This document shows positions 42,756 to 51,612 of a stretch of DNA of 64,000 nucleotides, piece after piece. Source of the stretch: CAYYJR01 sp964472305 (GTDB lineage Bacteria > Armatimonadota > Hebobacteria > CAIYQO01); the NCBI GenBank assembly GCA_964472305.1, contig CAYYJR010000014.1, forward strand, positions 1 to 64,000. The letters are read 5' to 3'. Each line of letters starts with the position of its first letter. Position 1 is the first letter of the stretch. The notes beneath the pieces were generated by a model that was given only the letters and a program-made list of their open reading frames with translations, had not been told where the DNA came from and ran no database searches. The position numbers and the translations under genes are program-made.

Positions 42756-43553
42756 TTATAGGGGGGGGCAGGAGATGATCACCTCGTCCGCGTCGCCGGT
42801 CACACCGCGCGGGCCGAAGCGGAAGAACAAGCCGCCGAAGGGGCGCTGCTTATCGAGTGCAGTCAACCCGTAGGAATTGGTCAGGCCGATCTGCGCGCCA
42901 ATGTTATTGGTGAGCATCCCGCGCGCCGACACGGCAACGGTCGGCTTCAAGTCGCCGAGTCTCGTCGACTTGGTCTGGTACTCCGCCATCAGCGCCAGCC
43001 GCTGGGTCAGGAGGAGGGCGGCGCCTGCGTTGAAGCGGAATCCGCTCTCGGATTCGAAACCTTCCGGCTTGACGTTCGTCCAGTTTGCCCCCCACGTCAA
43101 CGACAGGTTCAGGTTATTGATCTTCTCCGGGTTGACGCGGGTTGTCCAGGCGAAATATCCCTGCCAGTATCGGGTATCGAGTTCGGTATTCTGCAGTCGC
43201 TCTGTCCGATACTGTGCACCCAGCGCGGAGTTGCCGCCCAGGAAGGTGGCGAGTCTGAACTTGGCATTGGCCCCCATGGCCCGTTCGAACGGCGCCGAGT
43301 TGTTCAGCGGATCGTATGTTACTCCGAGTTCCACATTCGATCCGACACCAAGCAAGGCACGAATGGGATACGCGGTGCCGCTGGAAGGGTCCACTGGAAA
43401 ACTCTGGATATCCGCCGCGATGCCGAACCCTTTTTCCGCCACCGCGGTGGGAATGACCGCCTGGCCCGTAGGCCCGGACAGAGTGGGATACGCAAACGCA
43501 GCTACAGTCATCGCCAACAGCGCTACGATCCCGCAAACACGCATCTTTGCCAT
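42756..43553 (-). CDS. Outer-membrane beta-barrel-like protein
   Basis: 265 residues with a signal peptide (MAKMRVCGIVALLAMTVAAFA, cleavage near Tyr22). The mature part has alternating hydrophobic-polar strands such as RALLGVGSNVELGVTYD, ANAKFRLATFLGGNSALGAQYR and LNLSLTWGANWTNV, typical of a small barrel. The C-terminus, EVIISCPPL, does not end in the usual aromatic residue. GGAGG precedes the start at 43553; a longer frame to 43808 was rejected for lack of a signal sequence. No specific family or substrate is recognised. Confidence 0.7.
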   Translation of the reverse strand: MAKMRVCGIVALLAMTVAAFAYPTLSGPTGQAVIPTAVAEKGFGIAADIQSFPVDPSSGTAYPIRALLGVGSNVELGVTYDPLNNSAPFERAMGANAKFRLATFLGGNSALGAQYRTERLQNTELDTRYWQGYFAWTTRVNPEKINNLNLSLTWGANWTNVKPEGFESESGFRFNAGAALLLTQRLALMAEYQTKSTRLGDLKPTVAVSARGMLTNNIGAQIGLTNSYGLTALDKQRPFGGLFFRFGPRGVTGDADEVIISCPPL

Positions 43554-43796
43554 CAAAGCATCCTCCTTGTCGGCGGCGGTGAGTCCCGCCTCTCCCCGCG
43601 GCCTTTTGTCGTAATATGCCCGTTGGGGCAGATCGCCGTGCAGTCGTCCCGCTGGCGGGCAGCGAAAGCCGGTCGCGCATACGCAGCGGATGTCCGGCGA
43701 ATGACTAGCATCATTGTAGCTATTCCGCGTGGTGGTATATCCCGGGCATTGTGCGTATGGAATGACAAGGTGAGAGGCTGGTAGCTGTGCGGCAAC

Positions 43797-43830
43797 AAAA
43801 AACCCCATCCCGGTGGTACGCGGGATGGGG
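43797..43830 (-). terminator. Rho-independent terminator of the YebC gene
   Basis: On the minus strand CCCCATCCCG (43830-43821) pairs with CGGGATGGGG (43812-43803), followed directly by TTTTTT (43802-43797). It starts 26 bases after the yebC stop. The best terminator in the window. Confidence 0.9.
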
Positions 43831-43855
43831 TTGGTTGTGTGAGCGGCGCGGCGGT

Positions 43856-44605
43856 TTACGCCATAGAGGACAACTCTTCGTCGGGAATCTCGACGTTGGA
43901 GTAGACATCTTGCACGTCTTCGTTCTCTTCCAACGTGTCGATCAGCTTGATCACCTGATGCGCGTCCTTGCCGGTCACCGTGACGGTGTTCTGCGGCACC
44001 ATGCGCACCTCGGCTTCTTCGGTTTTAATGCCAGCCTGTTCCAGCGCTTCCTTGACCGTGTAGACATCACCGGGGACGGTGGTGATGACGTAGATATCGT
44101 CCTGGTCGGTCTGCACGTCTTCAGCGCCCGCATCCAGTGCAGCCATCATCACGGTATCTTCATCACTGGCGTCTTTGCTGACGGTGATGACGCCTTTCTG
44201 GTCGAAGAGGTAGCCCACGCAGCCGTTCTCACCCAGGTTGCCGCCGTGCGCGCGAAAGATGGAGCGCACTTCGGGCGCTGTGCGGTTGCGGTTGTCCGTC
44301 ATGGTGTGCACCATGATGGCCACCCCGCCGGGGCCGTATCCCTCATAGGTGATTTCTTCGTACTGTGCGCCGTCTAGTTCGCCGGTGCCGCGCATGATCG
44401 CCCGTTTAATGTTATCCGCGGGTACTGAGGCTTCCTTCGCCTTCTGAATGGCATTGCGCAGGCGCAGGTTACTGTTCGGGTCGCCGCCGCCGGCACGTGC
44501 TGCCGCGATGATCTCCTTCGCGCATTGCGTGAAGGATTTGCCGCGCAGGGCGTCCATCTTGCCCTTCTTAATGCGAATATTCACCCATTTCGAATGTCCT
44601 GACAT
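43856..44605 (-). CDS. yebC: YebC/PmpR-family DNA-binding or ribosome-associated regulator
   Basis: 249 residues starting MSGHSKWVNIRIKKGKMD, the family signature. Further conserved blocks are GNLGENGCVGYLFDQKG and MVPQNTVTV. Family members act either as transcription regulators (PmpR) or, as shown for some, as translation factors easing ribosome stalling at proline stretches; the sequence does not decide. Length is normal. A strong terminator follows. Confidence 0.95.
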   Translation of the reverse strand: MSGHSKWVNIRIKKGKMDALRGKSFTQCAKEIIAAARAGGGDPNSNLRLRNAIQKAKEASVPADNIKRAIMRGTGELDGAQYEEITYEGYGPGGVAIMVHTMTDNRNRTAPEVRSIFRAHGGNLGENGCVGYLFDQKGVITVSKDASDEDTVMMAALDAGAEDVQTDQDDIYVITTVPGDVYTVKEALEQAGIKTEEAEVRMVPQNTVTVTGKDAHQVIKLIDTLEENEDVQDVYSNVEIPDEELSSMA

Positions 44606-44714
44606 GCTCGTATCTCCAACTCGTCCGTTTGCGGATTGCTGCGTCGCCGGGAGTTCCCGGAATTATATTGAAGCGCCCTAGTATATCACACCGCGGCGGA
44701 GACAGGCAAAAAGA

Positions 44715-45557
44715 TCACGCCCCGGCGCCGTCGTCATCACCCAGCAGCGTCAATTGGCGGTCAGCCCACTTGCGCATGCGGCGGAACAGCGACATGGCCG
44801 CCTCACGCTCGACCGGGGAGATGCTCAACGCGTTGCGCTCCATCTGATCGACCAGCGAACCGAAGGTGATCAGCCAGTTGCCGTCTTCCATCGACGGCTT
44901 CGTGTCATGGCGCATTTTCGCGAACTCGGGATCGGTCATCACGCGGCGAATATCCTGCGTGGCTTCCACCTCACCTTTCTTCAGCGCGCGCACCGCGCGG
45001 CGCACGTCGGCGGGAGCGGCCTCCACTTCGCAGGCGAGTTCGGCAATTTCGTCATGATACTCCGGCGGCAGCTTAACCACTTCCACCAGCGATTCGATGG
45101 GCAGCATGCGCCCGGGGTGATCACTGACTTTAAACTTGATGCGCAGGTCCTCCGCCTTTTCGGTGCGGTTCACCATGCCCAGCGAACAGCCGAGAGTCTC
45201 GGCAATGCGTTCTTCCGTCCACGACTCGCGTCGCAGGCGGGCAATCGCCTGGTATCGCTCCTCGCGCGTGAGCCGCACGCCATGGCCAAGATTCGCCTTG
45301 ACCGCCAGCGCGAACAGCTCTTCCTCTTTCGCGTCTACCCACTGCACCGCCAGCGCATACACCCCGGCTCGTTGCGCCGCCTCCACGCGATGCCAGCCGT
45401 CGAGCAGCTTATGCGTAGGCCGGTGTACCAGAATCGGCGGCCAGATCACCTCTTTGAAGATGCCGGCGTAATGTTCGACCACCTCCGGGTCGGTGCCGCC
45501 CCGGCGCGGACTCAGCGTGCGGTCGAGCAATAAATCATGTACGGAAACGGTCTCCAC
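44715..45557 (-). CDS. ParB/sulfiredoxin-fold N-terminal protein with HTH
   Basis: 280 residues. An N-terminal ParB-like fold is shown by LLLDRTLSPRRGGTDPEVVEHY and by VHRPTHKLLDGWHRVEAAQRAG, where DGWHR is the CTP/phosphate-binding box. A helix-turn-helix follows (EERIAETLGCSLGMVNRTEKA). The C-terminal ~120 residues are helical and charged. It is not the chromosomal ParB by length and layout and has no parA beside it; a nucleoid-occlusion-like or regulatory role is possible. The start is GTG at 45557 with GGGAG seven bases upstream. Confidence 0.75.
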   Translation of the reverse strand: METVSVHDLLLDRTLSPRRGGTDPEVVEHYAGIFKEVIWPPILVHRPTHKLLDGWHRVEAAQRAGVYALAVQWVDAKEEELFALAVKANLGHGVRLTREERYQAIARLRRESWTEERIAETLGCSLGMVNRTEKAEDLRIKFKVSDHPGRMLPIESLVEVVKLPPEYHDEIAELACEVEAAPADVRRAVRALKKGEVEATQDIRRVMTDPEFAKMRHDTKPSMEDGNWLITFGSLVDQMERNALSISPVEREAAMSLFRRMRKWADRQLTLLGDDDGAGA

Positions 45558-45687
45558 CAGATGCTCCCATCATCAGAAAGTGTACGGCCTCCCATGCTAC
45601 CCGTCCTGCTCCATGGGGTCAAGGGAACGCGTCGCGCGGCGACGCGTGGCAGGGGATTCGCGGACGCGCACGGTGCAGGCGTCTCGG

Positions 45688-47796
45688 TTACGGAAAGGTG
45701 TAGCCGAGTGTCAATCCGCAGGTGCGCGGGGCGCCGGATTCGCCGACGTAGCCGGACGGCGTCAGCGGTACCGGGAAGGCGACCGGCACGTAACGACGGT
45801 TGAACAGGTTGCGCGTCCAACCTTCGGCGCGCCAGCGACCATGCTCGATCACCAGGCGCAGATTGACCAGCGCGTAGCCGGCCTGCGCGGCGGCATTGGC
45901 CGCGTCATAATAATATTTTCCCGTCTGCTGCACATCGAGTCGCGCCAGGGCACGGGTCTGCACGGAGAACTGCCGCGCGAATTGTGCGCCTGCGCGCAGC
46001 GTCATTGCCGGAGCGAATGGCAGGCGATGACCGCTAACGTCGGTCCCCGACGCCTGACTGCCCGCCTTGAACGCCGTATCCAGCATACCGGCGCTGGCGA
46101 ACACCCGCCAGCCGCGCGCAGGCAACAGCGTCAGTTCGACTTCGCCACCCTGACTGGTGGCCGCACCGGCGTTGTCGATGTAGAAGAGGCCGGGCACGCT
46201 GCCGGGCACATCGAGTTGGATGTCCTGCCAATCCAGGCGGAACAGGCAAAGATTGGCAAGCAGGCGCTCGCGCAACCACGTCGTTTTCACGCCCGTTTCG
46301 TAGCTGCGGCTGGTCTCCTCGCCGTAGACCGTGTTGCCTGCCGGCGCCTGGGCGTTGAACCCGCCGGTTTTATAACCATTGGCCGCGGTGGCATACCACA
46401 GCGCCGTCCGGGTCAGGCGATACGCCAGCGATACCTGCGGGCTGGTGCGATTGAAGGTGCGCTCTCCCGTGACCGGGCTGTCGGGGGCAATCGCCGGGTC
46501 ATAATAGCCGCGCAGGTGCGCCGTTTTACGCTCGTAATCGTGGCGCAGCCCCAGCGTCAGCGCCGCGTTCGCGCTTAGCGCCAGTTCGAGCTGCCCGTAA
46601 GGGGCTAGACCGGCATTGCGCAACAGGCCGGTGTCGTGCTGGGTGAAGGGCACCGGCACCCCCTGCGCATTGGCGGCGGCGAGGCGGAATTCGGTGGCGT
46701 TATCGACATCCCGCCGCGAAGTGAACAGGAACGCGCCGGCCAGCCAGCGGCAAGCCGGCACGGGGCCGTCCGCACGCTCGGGTGAGCTGAAGCGCAGTTC
46801 CTGCGTCCAGGCCTGCTGGGTTTCCACGGTGCCGCGGCGCAGATAATCGGCAGGTGAGAAGTCGGCGTCGGTACGGTCGCGCACCCTCCATTCCTGCAAG
46901 GCGGTGATGGAGGTGAAGTCGGCGATGCGTCCCGCGCGCGTTGCGGTGAAGACCGGTTGTTGTAGAGTGCGCCGGTTGAATCCCTCAAAATCATGCGCCA
47001 CGTGATGCGGGGCGGCGCGCATGGCGGCCAGGTCGCCTAGGGCGTAATCGCCGTCATGGTCGCGCTCGGCGGTGGCGCTCAAACGCAGGGTCCACGCTCC
47101 ATGCTCCGGCCAATATAACTGCCCACGGCCAAACCACGCATCGCGCGCATCCAGCCGGTCGCCGCTGACGTCGTTCGTGGTGAAGCCGTCGCGCGCCGCG
47201 TTGCCCAGGTGCAGACTGCCGCGCAGTCCGGCGCCCAGCGGACCACTCGCCTCGCCGCGCAGGTCGCGCAACCCATAATTCCCCAGCGTCACCTGTACGC
47301 GGGCAGTTGGTTCTTCTGCCGGCAACTCCGGCAGCACCTGCACCACTCCGCCCAGTGTGTTGCGCCCATAACGGCTCCCCTGCGGACCGCGCAGCACGTC
47401 AATCTGCGCTACCCCCAACAGCTCCTGGTTGCCGGTGGCGTAGGACAACTGCGGCACGCCGTCGATAATGGTGGTTACCGCCGGACTGTTGCGCCCGCTG
47501 CCGATGCCGCGCACGAAAGGAAAACTGAGCCAGCGCGCGGAAAAGTCCGGCTGCGTCACATTGGGCGTCTGGCGCACCGCTTCGGCCACCGTGTGCAAGC
47601 CGGCTGCCCGCAACGCTTCGCGCGACACCACGGTCACGCTCTCCGGCACCGCTTGCAGCGGTTCCAACCAGCGACGCGCGGTTACCGTCACCGTCACCGT
47701 GTCCGGCTCCGCCGTGTCCGCCGTCACGCGCGATGACAGCACCATCCCGGCCATCATGCAGCCCAGGAACAACAGACGCATCAACAATTGTGGCAT
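45688..47796 (-). CDS. TonB-dependent outer-membrane receptor
   Basis: 702 residues. A signal peptide (MPQLLMRLLFLGCMMAGMVLSSRVTA) leads to a short TonB-box-like stretch DTVTVTVTARRW. A plug domain follows (VPESVTVVSREALRAAGLHTVAEAVRQTPNV, IIDGVPQ, IDVLRGPQGSRYGRNTLGGVVQV), then a 22-strand barrel ending LTLGYTFP. Such receptors import siderophores, cobalamin or glycans with energy from TonB-ExbBD, none of which is encoded here. The start at 47796 has AAGAGG upstream and exposes the signal peptide; the ATG at 47811 is also possible. cobS is far away, so a B12 link is not supported. Confidence 0.9.
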   Translation of the reverse strand: MPQLLMRLLFLGCMMAGMVLSSRVTADTAEPDTVTVTVTARRWLEPLQAVPESVTVVSREALRAAGLHTVAEAVRQTPNVTQPDFSARWLSFPFVRGIGSGRNSPAVTTIIDGVPQLSYATGNQELLGVAQIDVLRGPQGSRYGRNTLGGVVQVLPELPAEEPTARVQVTLGNYGLRDLRGEASGPLGAGLRGSLHLGNAARDGFTTNDVSGDRLDARDAWFGRGQLYWPEHGAWTLRLSATAERDHDGDYALGDLAAMRAAPHHVAHDFEGFNRRTLQQPVFTATRAGRIADFTSITALQEWRVRDRTDADFSPADYLRRGTVETQQAWTQELRFSSPERADGPVPACRWLAGAFLFTSRRDVDNATEFRLAAANAQGVPVPFTQHDTGLLRNAGLAPYGQLELALSANAALTLGLRHDYERKTAHLRGYYDPAIAPDSPVTGERTFNRTSPQVSLAYRLTRTALWYATAANGYKTGGFNAQAPAGNTVYGEETSRSYETGVKTTWLRERLLANLCLFRLDWQDIQLDVPGSVPGLFYIDNAGAATSQGGEVELTLLPARGWRVFASAGMLDTAFKAGSQASGTDVSGHRLPFAPAMTLRAGAQFARQFSVQTRALARLDVQQTGKYYYDAANAAAQAGYALVNLRLVIEHGRWRAEGWTRNLFNRRYVPVAFPVPLTPSGYVGESGAPRTCGLTLGYTFP

Positions 47797-47857
47797 CGGC
47801 AACCTCTTCATCGCGGGAATCACGCAGACCGTAACAAAATAGGGAATATTGTCGGTT

Positions 47858-47886
47858 ACTGTATAGAGGCGATGGGTGAATGTCAA
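47858..47886 (-). promoter_or_regulatory. Promoter for the TonB-dependent receptor
   Basis: On the minus strand a perfect TTGACA (47886-47881) and TACAGT (47863-47858), 17-base spacer; TATACA two bases earlier is an alternative -10. It lies ~62 bases before the start. No Fur box or riboswitch was recognised. Confidence 0.6.
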
Positions 47887-48055
47887 TAGAGAACGCTTAT
47901 TCACCGGATGAGTGGTGATTTGTTTACAGTGCGCACCCATGGTGAAGAACGACGGATTCGCGGGAGCAGCAGCGTCGCTTTTCTGCGCAGAGCGCCATGT
48001 TTATACTTTATAGTTACATGGTAATATATTAGTACTTATTTCATGGAGGTGTGTA

Positions 48056-48400
48056 ATGAGTGCAACGGTGCAATCGGTCAACGCGGGTGATTTTCAGCGC
48101 GAGGTTTTGCAGGCGGCGACGCCGGTGGTGGTGGATTTCTGGGCGTCATGGTGCGGGCCATGCCGGATGGTCGCTCCTGAATTGGAGAAAGCAGCACAGT
48201 CGTTGGGCGCGCGGACCAGGATCGTGAAGGTGAACATTGACGAAAATGGTGCGCTGGCGAGTCAGTACCGGGTGATGAGCATCCCCACGCTGCTCATCTT
48301 CGATCAAGGCCGCGAGATTGGCCGGCATGTCGGCTACCTATCCGCCGAGTCACTGGTGAAATCACTCGATCAGTATCTGGACGTGCCGGCCAGCGCCTGA
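48056..48400 (+). CDS. trxA: Thioredoxin
   Basis: 114 residues, cytoplasmic. The redox site WCGPC is at 32-36 within VVVDFWASWCGPCRM, and the cis-proline lies in MSIPTLLIF. It reduces disulfides in target proteins with electrons from thioredoxin reductase. GGAGG lies upstream of the ATG. AT-rich DNA (47990-48040) ahead of it probably holds its promoter. No reductase gene is near. Confidence 0.95.
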   Translation: MSATVQSVNAGDFQREVLQAATPVVVDFWASWCGPCRMVAPELEKAAQSLGARTRIVKVNIDENGALASQYRVMSIPTLLIFDQGREIGRHVGYLSAESLVKSLDQYLDVPASA

Positions 48401-48428
48401 CCGCTGCGCATATATTGACGCGCTCAAG

Positions 48429-48472
48429 TGGGGACCGACTTTTCCCGATAACTCGGAATAAGTCGGTCCCCA
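48429..48472 (+). terminator. Long palindrome after trxA: terminator or REP-like element
   Basis: TGGGGACCGACTT (48429-48441) and AAGTCGGTCCCCA (48460-48472) form a perfect 13-bp stem, with TTCC/GGAA pairing in addition inside the loop. A short TTT follows. The sequence style (GGGGACCGACTT) recalls dispersed REP palindromes; it also sits where a trxA terminator would. Confidence 0.6.
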
Positions 48473-48620
48473 TTTCGCGTGTTCTCGCTGAAACTGTGTT
48501 GAAAGTACTCGTTACCGTCTCGTGGTTCTGCTTTGCGCTTCGGTAACGATCTCTTACAATGCCATTTTTGAGCAGGCGTCTGCTGGCGGCAATACCAGCC
48601 GTCCCCCATCCACCCGTCTC

Positions 48621-48649
48621 TTGACGAGGTGGCAGGTGAGGGGAATAAT
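48621..48649 (+). promoter_or_regulatory. Promoter for the outer-membrane barrel gene
   Basis: TTGACG (48621-48626) and AATAAT (48644-48649) with 17-base spacing, 26 bases before the ATG; AAGGAGG follows as Shine-Dalgarno. Confidence 0.6.
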
Positions 48650-48675
48650 AGGTTATCCCATAAGGAGGAATCACT

Positions 48676-49776
48676 ATGTCCCCGTTCTATCGCATCCTGT
48701 CACTGTTTTTACTGCTCTCTCTCTGTTGCGCGATGCCCGCTCTGGCTGATTTCACCCTGGGCGGCAGTGCGCGCGCGGTGGCGATGGGCGGCGCCGGACT
48801 GGCCAGCGGCGATGCCGGTGAAACGGCTGCCAACCCTGCTTTTCTGGCTGAAAGCGGACTGCGCCTGGGCGTACAGTGGCCGAATATCGCCACGCGCATG
48901 CAAGGCGCGGCCGGGTTGAGCGATGCCATCAGTCTGTTGGGCAACCCGAAAATCAACGTGACCGACGCCTTCGATCTGGTGAAGGAACTCGGAAGCAGGC
49001 CCACCGAGATCGACGCCAGCGCGAATGCGGGACTGTTGCTGCCGCATTCCGATTTACAGGTAAGCGCCACCGTGCGCACCTTCATCAAGCCGGATGTGAA
49101 TTTTGCCGATTGGGTGAAGGATGGATCGTCGGGCGCGCCGCCGGCCGTCGGAGTGGCTGATGTCTCCGCGCTCGGTGAAACGACTCTACCCAGTGTGGGT
49201 ATCGGGATGTATCTGCCCAAACTGGACGCACTGCCCGGCAAGCTGGCGGTTGGCGTGCGCGTGAAGCCGACGAAAGCCTATTACTCGCATTACGTCTATA
49301 ACGTGGATGCCGGCGGGAATCTGAATTCGACGCTCGCCCCGGAAATGGGCGGGAAAACCTATCTGAGCGCTTCGTCGATCAGCGCCGACATGGGACTGAT
49401 GTTCACTCCGACGGTGCTGCCGAATTTCCATGTGGCGCTGATGGTGGATAACCTGATCGAACCCAAGGCGATCACCTTCAACGCACCCGACATCGACGGC
49501 CTGTTGTCGCAGGACGTTTCCCCGCGCACTTTCAGCCTCGGTGCCGCCTGGGTGAATAATCGTCTGACGCTGGCGGCCGACTTGGTCGACTTGACCGGCG
49601 CCATCTCCAAGGCGCATGGCGCGGTAGGCGGCGAATTGCGCATGCCGCTGGGGATTGCCTTGCGCGGCGGTTATAATTCCCATTACGGCTTTACCGCGGG
49701 CTTCGGCTTCCGCGGATTTGGCCTGGCCTACTCCCAGCGGGCACCGCTGATGCTTTCCAATGCGGTCGCCTTCTAA
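48676..49776 (+). CDS. Outer-membrane protein, PorV/TraF/FadL-like barrel
   Basis: 366 residues with a signal peptide (MSPFYRILSLFLLLSLCCAMPALA). The mature protein opens with FTLGGSARAVAMGGAGLASGDAGETAANPAFLAE, a pattern shared by UPF0164/PorV/TraF- and FadL-type proteins (GGA..A...A....NPA). Barrel strands follow to the C-terminal NAVAF, with the terminal phenylalanine expected for BAM-dependent insertion. A long loop near 120-160 (WVKDGSSGAPPAVGVADV) is Gly/Pro-rich. Whether it transports lipids or helps secretion is not evident. Strong AAGGAGG upstream. Confidence 0.8.
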   Translation: MSPFYRILSLFLLLSLCCAMPALADFTLGGSARAVAMGGAGLASGDAGETAANPAFLAESGLRLGVQWPNIATRMQGAAGLSDAISLLGNPKINVTDAFDLVKELGSRPTEIDASANAGLLLPHSDLQVSATVRTFIKPDVNFADWVKDGSSGAPPAVGVADVSALGETTLPSVGIGMYLPKLDALPGKLAVGVRVKPTKAYYSHYVYNVDAGGNLNSTLAPEMGGKTYLSASSISADMGLMFTPTVLPNFHVALMVDNLIEPKAITFNAPDIDGLLSQDVSPRTFSLGAAWVNNRLTLAADLVDLTGAISKAHGAVGGELRMPLGIALRGGYNSHYGFTAGFGFRGFGLAYSQRAPLMLSNAVAF

Positions 49777-49793
49777 AAATGTGCGATTCCCGT

Positions 49794-49821
49794 GCCCGGT
49801 GTGCCCCGCGGCACACCGGGC
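49794..49821 (+). terminator. Hairpin terminator after the barrel gene
   Basis: GCCCGGTGTGCC (49794-49805) and GGCACACCGGGC (49810-49821), 12-bp perfect stem with CCGC loop, 17 bases after the stop. No T-tract. Confidence 0.55.
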
Positions 49822-49837
49822 AAACGGCGTGCGAACC

Positions 49838-49867
49838 TTGACGGTGCCTTCGGTATTTCGTTAGAAT
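49838..49867 (+). promoter_or_regulatory. Promoter for the sensor kinase
   Basis: TTGACG (49838-49843) and TAGAAT (49862-49867) with an 18-base spacer, 56 bases before the chosen ATG. Confidence 0.5.
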
Positions 49868-49923
49868 AACGGTATCATCAGCGATCGATACCCACCGCGT
49901 CGCCGGATGATATGAGGGAGTGC

Positions 49924-51609
49924 ATGGCGGTGACAATCGAAACTCCGGATCCGAATCGGCGCCGGGAGAATACCACAGCCGCGGGAGCGCCGGAGGGCCA
50001 ATTCGATCGGGGCAAACTCTCCGCGCGCGTCGGCATCCCCATTCCGTCGTCCCTCGGCGACTCCTCATCAACGGTAACCACCGCGGAAGAGCTCGCACAA
50101 ACGCTGCAATCCTTCGTGCGGCGCGTGGGCATGATCCTGCAAGCGGAAAAGTGCGTGATCATGCTGTACGACTCCACCACCGGCGAACTGGTGGCGCGCG
50201 CGCCGGCCCACCGCATCAGTGAGGAGGAACTCGCGGAATACCGCGTGCCGGTCACACTCGGTCTGGCCGGCAAGGTGTTCCACGAAGGTCGCCCATTCAT
50301 TTGCCACAACTGTGCCGCCGATGTGCTGTGCGTGCAGGAAAATCTGTCCCGCTTCAACGTGAATGATGCGTTGACCGTGCCCATCATGGTCGAACGGCGT
50401 AATGAAAATCAACAGGTGGTCGAATCCACCACCATCGGCGTCATCCACGTCTTCAACAAGCGTTATGGCTTACGGTTCACCGAGGAAGATTGCCGCCTGC
50501 TGACCGTGCTCGCGCGCAACGCCGCCGCCATTATCTCCACCGCGCAGATCTTCCTTGCTATCGCCAATGAGAAGAAACAGCTCGAATATACACTGCTCAG
50601 CATGCCGTCAGGCCTGTTGTCCCTCTCGCGTACCCAACAGATTCAACTGATCAATGCCACTGCGGCCAGGTTATTCAACCTGCAACCGGGTGAGGGGATC
50701 GGTCATCCGTACCAGGACGTGATCAAAGACCAGCAGATTTGCGCGTTTCTCACTGAAGCCATCGCGCACAACGGCGAGCTTGGGCGCGAATTTTATATCG
50801 GCGAGCGCTGCTACCAGGCACAGGCGGATATCGTGCGCGACGAGCGGCACAATCCGGTCGGCTTGTTGTGCACCTTCAGCGACGTGACCGACCTGCGTAA
50901 CGTCGAGCGCATGAAGAGCGACTTCGTCTCCACCGTCTCGCACGAACTGCGCACTCCGCTGACTGCCATCAAAGGATTCACCCGCACGCTGCTGGACGAT
51001 CCTGAAGGCGCATTTTACGATCAGCAGACACGCATGGAATTCTACAACATCATCGATACCGAATGCGACCGCCTGATTCGCCTGATCAGCGATCTGCTGA
51101 ACGTGTCGCGTATCGAGCGCGGGCTGCCGCTGCATATGAATTACGCCGAGTTCAGCGTGCCAGAGTTGCTGGAAAAGTGTCTGAGCTTCCATCGCGGCTA
51201 CACTAACCGGCATGAGTTGATCGCCGACGTCGCGCCCGACCTCCCGCGCATTACCGCAGATCGCGATAAGTTGGACCAGGTGCTGTCCAACCTGATCAGC
51301 AATGCCATCAAGTACAGTCCCGAGGGCGGCAGCATCATCGCCAGCGTGGCGGAAGTGGGCGACAGCTTGCGCTTCGCCGTGCGCGATCAGGGTATGGGTA
51401 TTCCCCCCGAACACCTGGAGAAGGTGTTCCAGCGCTTCCACCGCGTGCACAGCGGCGATTCCCGCCTCGTTGGCGGTACCGGCATCGGGCTGTTCCTCAC
51501 CAAGAGTCTGGTCGATGCGCACCGTGGGAAGATCTGGGTTGAAAGTTCGCTCGGTCAGGGATCAACCTTCTGCTTCACCATTCCGAAAACGCCGCCGGCG
51601 GAAGTCTGA
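49924..51609 (+). CDS. GAF-PAS sensor histidine kinase, orphan
   Basis: 561 residues with no membrane segment, so a soluble sensor. After a ~50-residue polar lead comes a GAF domain (about 55-210; RRVGMILQAEKCVIMLYD, LAGKVFHEGRPFICHNCAAD), then a PAS domain (about 225-325; LLSLSRTQQIQLINATAARLF), then HisKA with VSHELRTPLTAIKGF (His340), and a HATPase: N-box NLISNAIKYSP, DQGMGIPP, FQRFHRVHSG, GGTGIGLFL. Three cysteines in the GAF loop (ICHNCAADVLC) might bind metal or sense redox. No response regulator gene adjoins it. The start at 49924 has GAGG six bases upstream; an in-frame ATG at 49912 is possible. Confidence 0.9.
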   Translation: MAVTIETPDPNRRRENTTAAGAPEGQFDRGKLSARVGIPIPSSLGDSSSTVTTAEELAQTLQSFVRRVGMILQAEKCVIMLYDSTTGELVARAPAHRISEEELAEYRVPVTLGLAGKVFHEGRPFICHNCAADVLCVQENLSRFNVNDALTVPIMVERRNENQQVVESTTIGVIHVFNKRYGLRFTEEDCRLLTVLARNAAAIISTAQIFLAIANEKKQLEYTLLSMPSGLLSLSRTQQIQLINATAARLFNLQPGEGIGHPYQDVIKDQQICAFLTEAIAHNGELGREFYIGERCYQAQADIVRDERHNPVGLLCTFSDVTDLRNVERMKSDFVSTVSHELRTPLTAIKGFTRTLLDDPEGAFYDQQTRMEFYNIIDTECDRLIRLISDLLNVSRIERGLPLHMNYAEFSVPELLEKCLSFHRGYTNRHELIADVAPDLPRITADRDKLDQVLSNLISNAIKYSPEGGSIIASVAEVGDSLRFAVRDQGMGIPPEHLEKVFQRFHRVHSGDSRLVGGTGIGLFLTKSLVDAHRGKIWVESSLGQGSTFCFTIPKTPPAEV

Positions 51610-51612
51610 CCG

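Noticed and set aside
44715..45557. Chromosome-partitioning ParB with an origin nearby
   Set aside because: No parA, no parS-like TGTTTCACGTGAAACA site, and the protein layout is not that of chromosomal ParB.
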